Positions 40,177-49,892 of a DNA stretch of 64,000 bases are shown piece by piece. The DNA is from Bacteroidota bacterium (GTDB lineage Bacteria > Bacteroidota > Bacteroidia > Bacteroidales > Lentimicrobiaceae). A model generated the notes under the pieces. That model made no database searches, had not been told where the DNA came from, and worked only from the letters and a program-made list of their open reading frames with translations. The stretch covers positions 28,019 to 92,018 of the forward strand of contig JAEYSM010000080.1 in NCBI GenBank assembly GCA_023434665.1, read 5' to 3'. Both the position numbers and the translations under genes were made by a program. Position 1 is the first letter of the stretch; every line of letters begins with the position of its first letter.

Positions 40177-42867
40177 TTAACTTATTTCATCTTCATCATC
40201 AAGAAGTTCTTCATCATCATCGAAAAGTTCCTCCCCTTCTTCCTCTTCCTCGTCCTCTTCTATTAATTCCTCATCGATATCCTCTTCGTCGTCTAATTCA
40301 TCAGCAATTTCTTCCTCCTCACTTATCGTTTCCAGGTCGATTGATTTTTCAAATGTAGCAGTCCCATTATTTTCTTCAAATTCAGAAATTTCAGATTCCA
40401 ATAATTCTTTATCTGCGGGATCTTCTTCAACTTTGGTTACAGCAGCAATCTGATCGTTGTCTCTTAATGAAATTAGTCTAACGCCCTGTGTTGCTCTACC
40501 CATTACCCTTAAATCTGAAACAGCCATTCTTATAATTAAACCTGATCTGTTGATAATCATCAGGTCATCTTTATCTGTAACTGAATCAATAGAAATTAAT
40601 TTACCCGTTTTATCAGTTATATTAAGAGTTTTAACTCCCTTCCCACCTCTTTTGGTAATTCTATAATCGTCTAGCTTAGATCTCTTTCCATATCCATTTT
40701 CTGATACAACAAGGATGTCGAACTGGTTATTTTCCATACAGATCATTCCAATCACCTCATCTTCAGAATCCTTCAACATCACTCCTCTTACACCTGAAGC
40801 ATTCCTACCCATTGGCCTCACATCCTTTTCGTTAAAGCGAATAGCTCTTCCCGATCTGAGTGCCATAATAACTTCGTTAGTTCCATTTGTCAGTCTTGCT
40901 TCCAGCAACTGGTCATCCTCACGAATAGTAATAGCATTAATACCATTTTGCCTAGGTCTTGAATAAGCTTCAAGAGACGTTTTTTTAATTACTCCCTTCT
41001 TAGTGCAAAGAATGATGAAATTATTCTGTATAAAGTCTTGGTCTTTAAGGTCTTTGACATTGAGGAAAGCTTTTATTCTATCATCAGGATCAATTTGAAT
41101 CAAATTCTGAATTGCGCGTCCTTTCGACTGTTTAGTACCTTCGGGGATTTCATAAACTCTTAACCAAAACGCTTTACCTTTCTCAGTAAAGAAGAGCATA
41201 TAATTATGAGCCGACGCTACACCAATAAATTCAAGAAAGTCTTCATCGCGAATATCGGAACCCTTAGCACCCCGGCCTCCCCTATTCTGCCTTCTGTATT
41301 CAGTTAGAGGAGTCCTTTTGATATATCCCATGTGAGAAATAGTTATCACCACATCCTCATCAGCTATAGTGTCCTCAATTCTAAAGTCGTTTGCATTGTA
41401 AATAATCTGAGTCCTCGGTTCATCACCATAATTCGCTTTGATCTCGAGAAGCTCGTTCTTTATTATTTCCATTCTTAGTGGCTCACTCTCAAGTACTGAC
41501 TTATAGTAGTCAATCATTTTCATCAGTTCCTGATACTCTTCTTTCAATTTATCTCTTTCAAGACCTGTAAGCCTCTGAAGACGCATATCAAGAATGGCTC
41601 GTGCCTGAATTTCTGACAGATTGAATCTTTCAATAAGTCCGGTTCTGGCTTCTTCTGGTGTCTTGGATCCCCTGATCAGAGCTATTACTTCATCAATGTT
41701 GTCGAGAGCAATCAATAGCCCTTCGAGAATATGAGCTCTCTTTTCTGCTTCGGCTAATTCAAATTTTGTTCGTCTTACAACAACTTCATGCCTATGTTCT
41801 ACAAAATAACCAATAAGCTGTTTCAGATTAAGCAGCATGGGCCTGCCTTTAACCAAGCAGATATTGTTAACACTGAAAGAAGTCTGTAATTGAGTGTATT
41901 GGAATAACTTATTCAGCACTACATCGGTAATGGCATCTCTTTTCAATTCATAAACAATGCGCATTCCCGTTCTATCTGATTCATCTCTTATATCTGAGAT
42001 ACCTTCAATTTTCTTATCATTTACCAGGTCAGCTGTTTTCTTAATCATATCAGCTTTATTAACCTGATATGGAATTGCTGTCACAATTATGCTTTCCCTG
42101 CCATGGTCGTCTGTTTCAATTTTAGTTTCAGCACGCATTAAAATTCTACCACGCCCGGTTTCAAAAGCTTCTTTTACACCTTCGTACCCATAAATAATTC
42201 CGCCCGTAGGAAAATCAGGAGCTTTAATGAACTTCATGAGTTCCGGAATGGTAATATCGTTATTATCAATATAAGCAATAGTACCATCTACTACTTCAGT
42301 TAAGTTATGAGGAGGCATATTAGTAGCCATACCAACCGCGATACCTGATGCTCCATTAATAAGTAATTGTGGAATTTTAGCAGGCAGAACCGTAGGTTCC
42401 TCCAATGAATCGTCGAAATTTAACTGAAAATCGACTGTGTTTTTATTAATGTCAGCCAGCATCTCCTCAGCAATCTTTCTCAGTCTTGCCTCTGTATACC
42501 TCATCGCTGCGGCGCCATCACCATCAATTGATCCAAAGTTACCTTGTCCGTCAACAAGCGGATAGCGCAATGACCATTCCTGAGCCATACGCACCATTGC
42601 TTCATATACTGACGAATCGCCATGGGGATGATACTTACCGAGCACCTCTCCCACTATTCTGGCACTTTTTTTATATGAACGGTTTGATAAAACACCAAGT
42701 TCGAGCATTCCGAACAACACCCTGCGATGAACTGGTTTTAAGCCATCCCTTACATCAGGTAAAGCCCTCGACACAATTACCGACATAGAATAGTCGATAT
42801 AGGCCGATTTCATCTGATTTTCAATGTTGACTTTTACAACTTTCTCGCCATTGGCTTGATTTTCCAT
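40177..42867 (-). CDS. gyrA: DNA gyrase subunit A with long acidic tail
   Basis: 896 residues. Introduces negative supercoils with GyrB. The cleavage domain holds RALPDVRDGLKPVHRRVL (34-51), the quinolone region HPHGDSSVYE (80-89; Ser85 and Glu89 match E. coli Ser83 and Asp87) and the DNA-linking Tyr124 (AAMRYTEAR). The six-bladed C-terminal pinwheel starts near residue 500 and its GyrA box reads KRGGKGVKT. From about 825 the protein is almost only Asp, Glu and Ile (more than 30 acidic residues in the last 47), longer than the E. coli acidic tail that tunes DNA wrapping. The 289-base region upstream is shared with clpC. No minus-strand TAnnTTTG was found there. Confidence 0.95.
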   Translation of the reverse strand: MENQANGEKVVKVNIENQMKSAYIDYSMSVIVSRALPDVRDGLKPVHRRVLFGMLELGVLSNRSYKKSARIVGEVLGKYHPHGDSSVYEAMVRMAQEWSLRYPLVDGQGNFGSIDGDGAAAMRYTEARLRKIAEEMLADINKNTVDFQLNFDDSLEEPTVLPAKIPQLLINGASGIAVGMATNMPPHNLTEVVDGTIAYIDNNDITIPELMKFIKAPDFPTGGIIYGYEGVKEAFETGRGRILMRAETKIETDDHGRESIIVTAIPYQVNKADMIKKTADLVNDKKIEGISDIRDESDRTGMRIVYELKRDAITDVVLNKLFQYTQLQTSFSVNNICLVKGRPMLLNLKQLIGYFVEHRHEVVVRRTKFELAEAEKRAHILEGLLIALDNIDEVIALIRGSKTPEEARTGLIERFNLSEIQARAILDMRLQRLTGLERDKLKEEYQELMKMIDYYKSVLESEPLRMEIIKNELLEIKANYGDEPRTQIIYNANDFRIEDTIADEDVVITISHMGYIKRTPLTEYRRQNRGGRGAKGSDIRDEDFLEFIGVASAHNYMLFFTEKGKAFWLRVYEIPEGTKQSKGRAIQNLIQIDPDDRIKAFLNVKDLKDQDFIQNNFIILCTKKGVIKKTSLEAYSRPRQNGINAITIREDDQLLEARLTNGTNEVIMALRSGRAIRFNEKDVRPMGRNASGVRGVMLKDSEDEVIGMICMENNQFDILVVSENGYGKRSKLDDYRITKRGGKGVKTLNITDKTGKLISIDSVTDKDDLMIINRSGLIIRMAVSDLRVMGRATQGVRLISLRDNDQIAAVTKVEEDPADKELLESEISEFEENNGTATFEKSIDLETISEEEEIADELDDEEDIDEELIEEDEEEEEGEELFDDDEELLDDEDEIS

Positions 42868-42998
42868 TTGCAGTATTAATTTAGTTTAAAGAGTTCCTAA
42901 TAAGGGTCACGAAGATAGGCATTTTTAAGATAATATAAGGCATTTAAGTCTGTCAAAAATGGCATTTAAAAGTTAAATTTCTTTAATCGGCATTGTAT

Positions 42999-43030
42999 TT
43001 GTGCTAACCCCTTAAACTTTCGTACATTTG
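42999..43030 (+). promoter_or_regulatory. Probable clpC promoter
   Basis: TTG at 42999-43001, a 21-base spacer and TACATTTG at 43023-43030. This would leave a leader of about 120 bases before the clpC ATG. No CtsR- or CIRCE-type operator was recognised in the leader. Confidence 0.55.
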
Positions 43031-43156
43031 AAAATAGCATAAACTTTTAGTAAAATCAAGTAACAACTATAGGGTATATTTTTTGTTATTTTGTATGTTG
43101 AGGCAGAATGAAAGTTTTATAACAAAATAAGCAGTCAACGAAAAGGAAAAACCATA

Positions 43157-45712
43157 ATGGAAGCAAAATTTTCACAGCGTGTTAAAGACGTACTAACATA
43201 TAGTCGCGAAGAATCCCTTCGCTTAGGAAATGATTATATTGGTGTAGAGCACCTTCTATTGGGCATTATCAGGGAAGGAGAAGGAATGGCAATCCAGATT
43301 CTTAATCTCCTTAATGTTAATGTTACTGAAGTACGCAAAATTATTGAGAAAGCTATTGGTGTGTCGAACAAACGCGACAAATTGGCAGAAAATCTGCCAC
43401 TTGTTAAACAAGCCGAGCGAGCCCTTAAACTCACATACCTGGAAGCCAAAATGTTTAATAGTGAACTCATTGGTACCGAGCATGTTTTACTGGCAATCCT
43501 TAAGGATGAAGACAACCTTGTATCCAGGACCCTACAGAAGTATGGTGTTGATTATGACGCTATTAAAGATGAACTAAAATCTATTATGAACAACGACGAT
43601 AATTCCGGATACGACGCTCCAAGGAGCGAACTTCCAGGTAGTCCGGCTGATGATGACAACGACGAAGGTCGTGGATACGGTTCATCGGGCGTAAGAAGAC
43701 CCTCTGACTCAAAATCTAAAACACCAGTATTGGACAATTTCGGTCGTGATCTCACCAAAGCAGGTGAAGAAGGCCGGTTAGATCCTATTGTAGGAAGGGA
43801 AAAAGAGCTTGAACGTATTGCTCAGATTCTATCACGTAGAAAAAAGAATAATCCTATCCTTATTGGTGAGCCAGGAGTTGGTAAATCTGCTATTGCTGAA
43901 GGTCTTGCGCTTCGAATCATTGCCAGAAAAGTATCGAGGGTACTCTTTAATAAACGAATATTTACACTCGACCTGGCATCACTGGTTGCAGGAACCAAGT
44001 ATAGAGGCCAATTCGAAGAGCGAATGAAGGCTGTGTTGAATGAATTGGAAAAGAATCGTGATATAATTCTCTTTATTGATGAAATTCACACCATTGTAGG
44101 TGCCGGTAACGCTTCAGGCTCACTCGATGCTTCCAATATGTTCAAACCAGCCCTTGCCAGAGGCGAAATTCAATGTATAGGTGCCACCACTCTTGATGAA
44201 TATCGTCAATATATTGAGAAAGACGGAGCACTTGAAAGAAGATTCCAAAAGATACTTGTAGATCCTACAACCACTGAAGAAACTGTTGAAATCCTAAACA
44301 ATATTAAAGAAAAGTACGAGGATCACCACCTTGTAAAATACACCCCTGAAGCAATTAAAGCCTGCGTGGGTTTAACCAACAGATACCTTACTGACCGTTA
44401 TCTTCCTGATAAGGCAATTGATGCTCTTGATGAAGCAGGTGCACGCGTGCATATCACAAACATGCAGGTCCCCGCTGAAATTCTGGATCTCGAAAACAGG
44501 ATTGAGGAAGTCAAGAAGCAGAAAAACAAGGCCATACATAGTCAGAAATTTGAAGAAGCTGCAAAATTCCGTGATAATGAGCGCAAATTATTAATAGAGC
44601 TTGAAAACGCAAAAAGACGTTGGGAGGAAGAATCTAAAATTCACAGAGTTCAGGTTGATGAAGAGAATGTAGCAGAAGTAGTTGCCATGATGTCAGGGGT
44701 TCCTGTTCAGCGAATTGCCCAGAACGAAAGTGAAAAACTTCTTACTATGGAGGATGATCTTGGAGGGGCTGTTATAGGACAAAAGGATGCGATTAAAAAA
44801 GTAGTAAAAGCTATCCGCAGGAACCGGGCAGGATTAAAAGATCCCAATAAACCAATAGGAACATTCATCTTCTTAGGTCCGACAGGTGTAGGTAAAACTC
44901 ATCTTGCCAAGGTTTTGGCCAAGTATCTGTTCGATTCAGAAGATGCTCTTGTGAGGATCGATATGAGTGAGTATATGGAGAAATTTGCTGTATCACGGTT
45001 AGTTGGAGCACCTCCGGGCTATGTTGGATATGAAGAAGGAGGTCAATTGACCGAAAAAGTCAGAAGAAAACCATATTCTATCGTCCTGTTAGACGAAATA
45101 GAAAAGGCTCACCCTGACATCTTCCATATTTTACTTCAGGTTCTTGATGATGGTATACTTACCGATAGTTTGGGAAGAAAGGTCGACTTTAAGAACACGA
45201 TAATAATCATGACTTCTAATATCGGTTCACGACAACTCAAAGATTTTGGACAAGGTGTTGGTTTCAGTACCAGTGCAAAGGTGTCAGGCAGTGCTACTTT
45301 TGCTACAGGTGTTATAGAAAATGCTTTGAAAAGATCATTTGCGCCTGAATTTCTAAACCGTATTGATGACGTAATAATTTTCGATTCGCTTGAACGTGAA
45401 GATATTCACCGAATCATCGATATAGAACTGAAAAGTCTGTTCCACAGAATTTCAGATATGGGTTATCAGATGAAAGTCACCGAAACTGCAAAAGATTTCA
45501 TAGTAGAGAAGGGATGGGATTCACAATTTGGAGCACGTCCACTTAAACGAGCTATTCAGAAATACATCGAGGATGCTTTGGCTGAAGAAATTATCCGTTC
45601 GAAGATCAGTGAAGGTGATATAATTACAATAGATCATGAACCATCTACCACTGAACTAAAGATTTCAATATCAAGTTCAACCACCGGACATGAAATAATC
45701 AAAGAGAATTAA
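43157..45712 (+). CDS. clpC: ClpC-type AAA+ unfoldase
   Basis: 851 residues. Two N-terminal Clp-N repeats (about 3-145) bind adaptors; an acidic linker of about 45 residues (146-190) follows. AAA-1 has Walker A GEPGVGKS (237-244); a UVR/middle region at about 445-480 (EEVKKQKNKAIHSQKFEEAA) identifies ClpC and not ClpA or ClpB; AAA-2 has GPTGVGKT (about 574-581). The QGVGFS loop near residue 700 is the ClpP-docking loop. It unfolds substrates for ClpP and is the likely recipient of ClpS (31038-31313). A strong terminator follows, so the gene is transcribed alone. Confidence 0.94.
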   Translation: MEAKFSQRVKDVLTYSREESLRLGNDYIGVEHLLLGIIREGEGMAIQILNLLNVNVTEVRKIIEKAIGVSNKRDKLAENLPLVKQAERALKLTYLEAKMFNSELIGTEHVLLAILKDEDNLVSRTLQKYGVDYDAIKDELKSIMNNDDNSGYDAPRSELPGSPADDDNDEGRGYGSSGVRRPSDSKSKTPVLDNFGRDLTKAGEEGRLDPIVGREKELERIAQILSRRKKNNPILIGEPGVGKSAIAEGLALRIIARKVSRVLFNKRIFTLDLASLVAGTKYRGQFEERMKAVLNELEKNRDIILFIDEIHTIVGAGNASGSLDASNMFKPALARGEIQCIGATTLDEYRQYIEKDGALERRFQKILVDPTTTEETVEILNNIKEKYEDHHLVKYTPEAIKACVGLTNRYLTDRYLPDKAIDALDEAGARVHITNMQVPAEILDLENRIEEVKKQKNKAIHSQKFEEAAKFRDNERKLLIELENAKRRWEEESKIHRVQVDEENVAEVVAMMSGVPVQRIAQNESEKLLTMEDDLGGAVIGQKDAIKKVVKAIRRNRAGLKDPNKPIGTFIFLGPTGVGKTHLAKVLAKYLFDSEDALVRIDMSEYMEKFAVSRLVGAPPGYVGYEEGGQLTEKVRRKPYSIVLLDEIEKAHPDIFHILLQVLDDGILTDSLGRKVDFKNTIIIMTSNIGSRQLKDFGQGVGFSTSAKVSGSATFATGVIENALKRSFAPEFLNRIDDVIIFDSLEREDIHRIIDIELKSLFHRISDMGYQMKVTETAKDFIVEKGWDSQFGARPLKRAIQKYIEDALAEEIIRSKISEGDIITIDHEPSTTELKISISSSTTGHEIIKEN

Positions 45713-45734
45713 TTTTCTTACAATGTTTTATTTT

Positions 45735-45766
45735 AAGCTGCTTCCTCGTGAAGCAGCTTTTTTTTT
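45735..45766 (+). terminator. Terminator of clpC
   Basis: A perfect 10-bp stem (45735-45744 with 45750-45759), a 5-base loop and a run of nine T. Plus strand. Confidence 0.92.
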
Positions 45767-45778
45767 AATATAATTTAT

Positions 45779-45786
45779 TATTTTTG
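45779..45786 (+). promoter_or_regulatory. -7 promoter element of the second hybrid kinase
   Basis: TATTTTTG fits TAnnTTTG and lies between the clpC terminator and the kinase. Transcription would begin near 45793, so the in-frame TTG at 45784 cannot be the start and the ATG at 45805 is. No clear TTG at the -33 distance. Confidence 0.5.
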
Positions 45787-45804
45787 ACATTACAATTCAG
45801 GCTT

Positions 45805-47745
45805 ATGATGACTAAATACAAGCTGTTGTTTGCTGAAGATGTTCCGGAAGACATGGAACTGGCTGAGCATGAACTTCGAAAGTCAGGTTTAAACTTTGAG
45901 AGCAGAAGAGTTGATAATCAGTTCGATTTTATAAAGCAACTTAATAGTTTTCATCCTGATCTAATCATATCCGACTATTCCATGCCAACATTCACCGGCA
46001 TGGATGCTTTAAAAATCGTCAAAGATTATTCACCATATATTCCTGTCATTATTCATACAGGCTCAATCAATGAAGAAACAGCTGTTAATTGTATGAAAGC
46101 AGGAGCATTTGATTATGTCCTGAAAGAAAAGATACTCAGGCTTCCTTATGCCGTGAGAGAAGCAATTGATAAATCATCCATTCTAAAACAAAATAAAGAA
46201 TCCCAGATTGCACTTAAAACAAGCGAAGAGAAATACAAGCGACTTTTCAATTCGATTTCACAAGGTGTATTCTACATTCATGAAGACGGACAAATCAGTA
46301 TGATTAATCCGTCAGCAAAGGATATTTTCAAATTAAACTGTGATAACTTCAAAATTGAAGATTTCCAATCAGAGTGGGAGTTTTTCAGTGATAATGGATC
46401 TATGATTGATCTTAAAGCCTCTTTACTTGACAATAAAGAAGTAAGCCAGATAAAAAAAGAATTTATCCTTAAAGCTGTAAGAAAGAAGGACAACCTGGTA
46501 AAATACCTCTTAATCAATATTATTAGGGAAGCAGAAGAATCAGATGAACTCTTTAAAGTTTTGGTAGTTATCGAGGATATTTCTTTAAGAAAGAAGTTTG
46601 AAGAAGACATTATTCAAGCAAAGATCAAAGCTGAGGAAAGTGACAAGCTTAAAACAGCTTTCCTCGCTAACCTGAGCCATGAAGTGCGTACACCCATGAA
46701 TGCAATACTTGGTTTTTCTCAACTTTTATCTGATTTTTCTTTAGATGCAGATGCTCATTTCTTCATACAAACTATTCAGGAAAATTCAGTGAAACTATTG
46801 GGAATTATAACCGACATAATTGAAATTTCAAAGATTGAAACCGAACAGGTAGTTCTGTACAAAAATGACTTTGAGCTTGACTCCTTACAAAAATACATTC
46901 ATGAATTCTACAAAAGCCCTGCTGAAAGCAAGGGATTAAATTTATTGACTTCAGGTTTTGAAAAAAACATAATTATCACATCTGATGAACAAAAAGTTAA
47001 GAAAGTTCTAAGTTGTCTTATTGATAATGCTATAAAATTTACTGATTCCGGAATAATAAGGGTTTCTTGTTCACTGCACCAGAATTCACTTGAGATTCAT
47101 GTGGTTGATACAGGTATCGGTATATCGTCTGACAATGAAAATTTAATATTTGAAAGATTTCGCCAGGGAGACGAAGGATATAACAGAAAGCATGGGGGTA
47201 CCGGCTTAGGCTTGAGTATTTCAAAAGCATATATTGAGGCTATCGGAGGCAAGATACTTTATCAGCCATCAGGGAAAGGTTCTGATTTTTCATTCTATAT
47301 CCCGGTTCAGTGGAAACACTCAGTGCATGATCAAGTTCTCCCAAATAGTGACTCTATTCCTGATTATTCCTCGTTCACTTTCCTGATTGCTGAAGATGAC
47401 GCTACTAACTTTACTTACATAATCAAACTACTTGCACCAACCGGGGCAAATATTATTGGTGCTTCAGATGGTGAAGATGCAATAGAAAAATATAACAACA
47501 ACAAAACGATCGATTTAATTCTAATGGATATTAAAATGCCCATTATGAATGGGTATGAAGCCACTGCTGAGATCAGAAAAACTAATCAAAGTATTCCTAT
47601 CATAGCCACCACTGCCTATGCTATGAGTGGAGATAAGGAAAAATGTCTGGAATCGGGTTTTAATAATTATATTTCAAAACCGATTAAAAAGACAGAATTG
47701 TTTGAGGTGATCAGCAACTCATTATCTATCAATTATATCCATTAG
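45805..47745 (+). CDS. Soluble hybrid histidine kinase: receiver, PAS, HisKA, HATPase, receiver
   Basis: 646 residues from the ATG at 45805. The N-terminal receiver (1-125) has phospho-acceptor Asp57 (IISDYSMP); a PAS domain spans about 145-265; the HisKA helix holds His292 (LANLSHEVRTP); the ATPase domain has VDTGIGI and GGTGLGLS; the C-terminal receiver (about 525-640) has Asp575 (LILMDIKMP) and SKPIKK. No membrane helix is present, so the kinase is cytoplasmic and probably driven by another kinase through its first receiver. It overlaps the convergent mpl gene by 24 bases at its 3' end. The output partner is not in the window. Confidence 0.9.
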   Translation: MMTKYKLLFAEDVPEDMELAEHELRKSGLNFESRRVDNQFDFIKQLNSFHPDLIISDYSMPTFTGMDALKIVKDYSPYIPVIIHTGSINEETAVNCMKAGAFDYVLKEKILRLPYAVREAIDKSSILKQNKESQIALKTSEEKYKRLFNSISQGVFYIHEDGQISMINPSAKDIFKLNCDNFKIEDFQSEWEFFSDNGSMIDLKASLLDNKEVSQIKKEFILKAVRKKDNLVKYLLINIIREAEESDELFKVLVVIEDISLRKKFEEDIIQAKIKAEESDKLKTAFLANLSHEVRTPMNAILGFSQLLSDFSLDADAHFFIQTIQENSVKLLGIITDIIEISKIETEQVVLYKNDFELDSLQKYIHEFYKSPAESKGLNLLTSGFEKNIIITSDEQKVKKVLSCLIDNAIKFTDSGIIRVSCSLHQNSLEIHVVDTGIGISSDNENLIFERFRQGDEGYNRKHGGTGLGLSISKAYIEAIGGKILYQPSGKGSDFSFYIPVQWKHSVHDQVLPNSDSIPDYSSFTFLIAEDDATNFTYIIKLLAPTGANIIGASDGEDAIEKYNNNKTIDLILMDIKMPIMNGYEATAEIRKTNQSIPIIATTAYAMSGDKEKCLESGFNNYISKPIKKTELFEVISNSLSINYIH

Positions 47746-49077
47746 AATATTGAAGTTTAATCCATCAAAATTACCCGAACTCATCATTAAAAGATTCGTT
47801 TCCCTGTAATCTTGTTGAGTTAAAAATTCAATAAGTTCATCTTTGTCATTGAATATCCTGATATCACGATTGAAAGCCTCTCCCACAATTTCTTTTTCAA
47901 AGAAAGGTAACTTCTTAAGTTCAAGCGCATGCTTATTGTAATATACAACAGCGATGTCAGCCTTATCCATGGTGCCATTATATTGTTCCAGAAAAGCAGT
48001 ATTCAGGCTACTAAAGGTATGCAACTCCATACAAGCAATTAGTCTCCTTTCAGGAAACTGGTCATGAACAGCATTAATTGTTGCTTTAAGTTTACTGGGG
48101 CTATGAGCAAAATCTTTATAAATATTTGCCTTACCGTTACTTTTTATTAATTCAAGTCTTTTAGATGCGCCTTTGAATGATGAAATAGACAGGTAAAAAT
48201 CTTCCGGCTTCACTCCTATTGTCTCAAGCACTTCCTTTGCCCCCTGAATGTTCAACATATTATGACGTCCAAATACATTCATTGGATACTCTTTCTCACC
48301 ATACCTGATAATACTTGTACCATTTTTAATCACATAGTCAGGTGCCGAGTAGGCTCGTTTTGATGCTTTAATATTATCGTCTTCCGCAACTTTAATTACT
48401 TCAATATCATCGTCACAGTATATAAGTGCCCCTGACTCAGGAACCATTTCAGCAAAAATTCTAAACTGATCAACATAGTTTTCAAAGGTTGGGAATACAT
48501 TTATATGATCCCATGCTATTCCACTAATCAATGCAATATCCGGCCGGTAAACATGGAATTTCGGCCTCCTGTCTAACGCTGATGTCAAATATTCATCTCC
48601 TTCAAAGACCATATATTTTGCCGAATCCGAAATATCCACCATTATATCAAAACCTTCCAGTTGAGCTCCAACCATATATCCGGTTTCTATCCCAAGATCC
48701 TTCATTACATGCAGGATCATCGCAGTTATCGAAGTTTTGCCGTGACTACCACCTATAACAATTCGTGTCTTATCCTTTGATTGTTCGTATAGAAACTCAG
48801 GATAGGAATAAATTTTAACACCCAATTCCCGCGCTTTCTGAAGTTCCGGATTGTCCTCTCTTGCATGCATTCCAAGGATAATGGCATCAATGTCATCCGT
48901 AATTTTATCGGGAAACCAACCAGTTGTCTCAGGTAAAATATCCGCATTTTTTAGTCTTGTCAACGCTGGTTCAAATATCTCATCATCTGAGCCTTTAACC
49001 TTATACCCTTTTTTATGAAGTGCTAACGCAAGATTATGCATGGCACTTCCTCCTATTGCAATAAAATGAACTTTCAT
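47722..49077 (-). CDS. mpl: UDP-N-acetylmuramate:tripeptide ligase (Mpl/MurC-like)
   Basis: 451 residues. The Mur-ligase layout is complete: N-terminal Rossmann part (FIAIGGSAMHNLALAL), ATP loop GGSHGKTSITAM (about 108-119), the central domain with EGDEYLTSALD, and a C-terminal domain with KDFAHSPSKLKATI. The short N-terminal domain and the GMHAREDNPE segment fit Mpl, which re-uses L-Ala-D-Glu-DAP tripeptide released from the wall, more than MurC. It fits with dapA at the left edge and the wall hydrolase at 51182-52459. Its 3' end overlaps the convergent kinase gene by 24 bases. Confidence 0.88.
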   Translation of the reverse strand: MKVHFIAIGGSAMHNLALALHKKGYKVKGSDDEIFEPALTRLKNADILPETTGWFPDKITDDIDAIILGMHAREDNPELQKARELGVKIYSYPEFLYEQSKDKTRIVIGGSHGKTSITAMILHVMKDLGIETGYMVGAQLEGFDIMVDISDSAKYMVFEGDEYLTSALDRRPKFHVYRPDIALISGIAWDHINVFPTFENYVDQFRIFAEMVPESGALIYCDDDIEVIKVAEDDNIKASKRAYSAPDYVIKNGTSIIRYGEKEYPMNVFGRHNMLNIQGAKEVLETIGVKPEDFYLSISSFKGASKRLELIKSNGKANIYKDFAHSPSKLKATINAVHDQFPERRLIACMELHTFSSLNTAFLEQYNGTMDKADIAVVYYNKHALELKKLPFFEKEIVGEAFNRDIRIFNDKDELIEFLTQQDYRETNLLMMSSGNFDGLNFNILMDIIDR

Positions 49078-49152
49078 TTGTTGATACTGTATTTACTGAC
49101 GAAATTAGTAAATTGTCGGCATTTCTTATAAACCCTGACTAATTAAACTAAG

Positions 49153-49160
49153 TATCTTTG
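49153..49160 (+). promoter_or_regulatory. -7 promoter element of the cysH gene
   Basis: TATCTTTG fits TAnnTTTG, 17 bases before the ATG at 49178. No TTG at the usual -33 distance, so only the -7 part is supported. Confidence 0.45.
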
Positions 49161-49177
49161 CTTATTAATACTGGAAT

Positions 49178-49888
49178 ATGGAAAACAAAAGTCTTGTCTT
49201 TAATCAGATGAAAAATGACCTCAATGGCAAACCGGCTATGGAGGTATTAACTTACCTTTTTAAAGATTTCAAAGGTAAAGTTGGTTTTGCATCAAGTCTT
49301 GGTGCTGAAGATCAGGTCATTACTTACATGTTGACTCAAATATCCCCCAATCCTTACATATTTACGCTCGATACAGGCAGGTTATTTCCTGAAACCTACG
49401 ATCTTATAGATCTTACTTCCAAAAAGTATAATTTACAATTTGATATTTTTTACCCTGAAGCATCCCAGGTCCAAAAGATGGTTAAAGAAAAAGGTATCAA
49501 CCTTTTTTATGAAAGTATTGAGAATCGCCAATTGTGCTGTCATGTTCGTAAGCTTGAACCTCTTAACAGAGCATTTAAGGGACTCGATGTATGGATTTGC
49601 GGTCTTCGAAAAGGCCAATCACCTACCAGAAAGGACATGACGACCATTGAATGGGATGAAAAGAACGGGTTGATTAAAGTCAATCCTTTAATTGACTGGA
49701 CCGAGCAACAAGTCTGGGAGTATATACATGAACATAAAATACCGTATAACCGGTTACACGACAAAGGATTTCCAAGTATCGGATGCCAGCCATGTACAAG
49801 GGCAATTGCTGCAGGAGAAGATGTAAGAGCCGGCAGATGGTGGTGGGAAAATCCAGAATCAAAAGAATGCGGCCTGCACAAAAAATAA
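49178..49888 (+). CDS. cysH: Assimilatory adenylyl-sulfate (APS) reductase
   Basis: 236 residues. Reduces APS to sulfite with thioredoxin. Cys120-Cys121 and Cys203/Cys206 (CCHVRK, GCQPCTRA) are the four ligands of the 4Fe-4S cluster that separates APS reductases from the cluster-free PAPS type. The catalytic Cys231 lies in the C-terminal ECGLH. PP-loop-like substrate segments SSLGAEDQ (39-46) and LDTGRLFPETY (64-74) are present. It stands alone; other sulfate genes are not in the window. Confidence 0.92.
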   Translation: MENKSLVFNQMKNDLNGKPAMEVLTYLFKDFKGKVGFASSLGAEDQVITYMLTQISPNPYIFTLDTGRLFPETYDLIDLTSKKYNLQFDIFYPEASQVQKMVKEKGINLFYESIENRQLCCHVRKLEPLNRAFKGLDVWICGLRKGQSPTRKDMTTIEWDEKNGLIKVNPLIDWTEQQVWEYIHEHKIPYNRLHDKGFPSIGCQPCTRAIAAGEDVRAGRWWWENPESKECGLHKK

Positions 49889-49892
49889 CTGT

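Noticed and set aside
40122..40358. 78-codon plus-strand frame rich in His, Pro and Leu
   Set aside because: It is the complement of the acidic GyrA tail; the odd composition follows from the Asp/Glu codons on the other strand.
43031..43156. CIRCE or CtsR operator in the clpC leader
   Set aside because: No inverted repeat of the expected form was found by eye.
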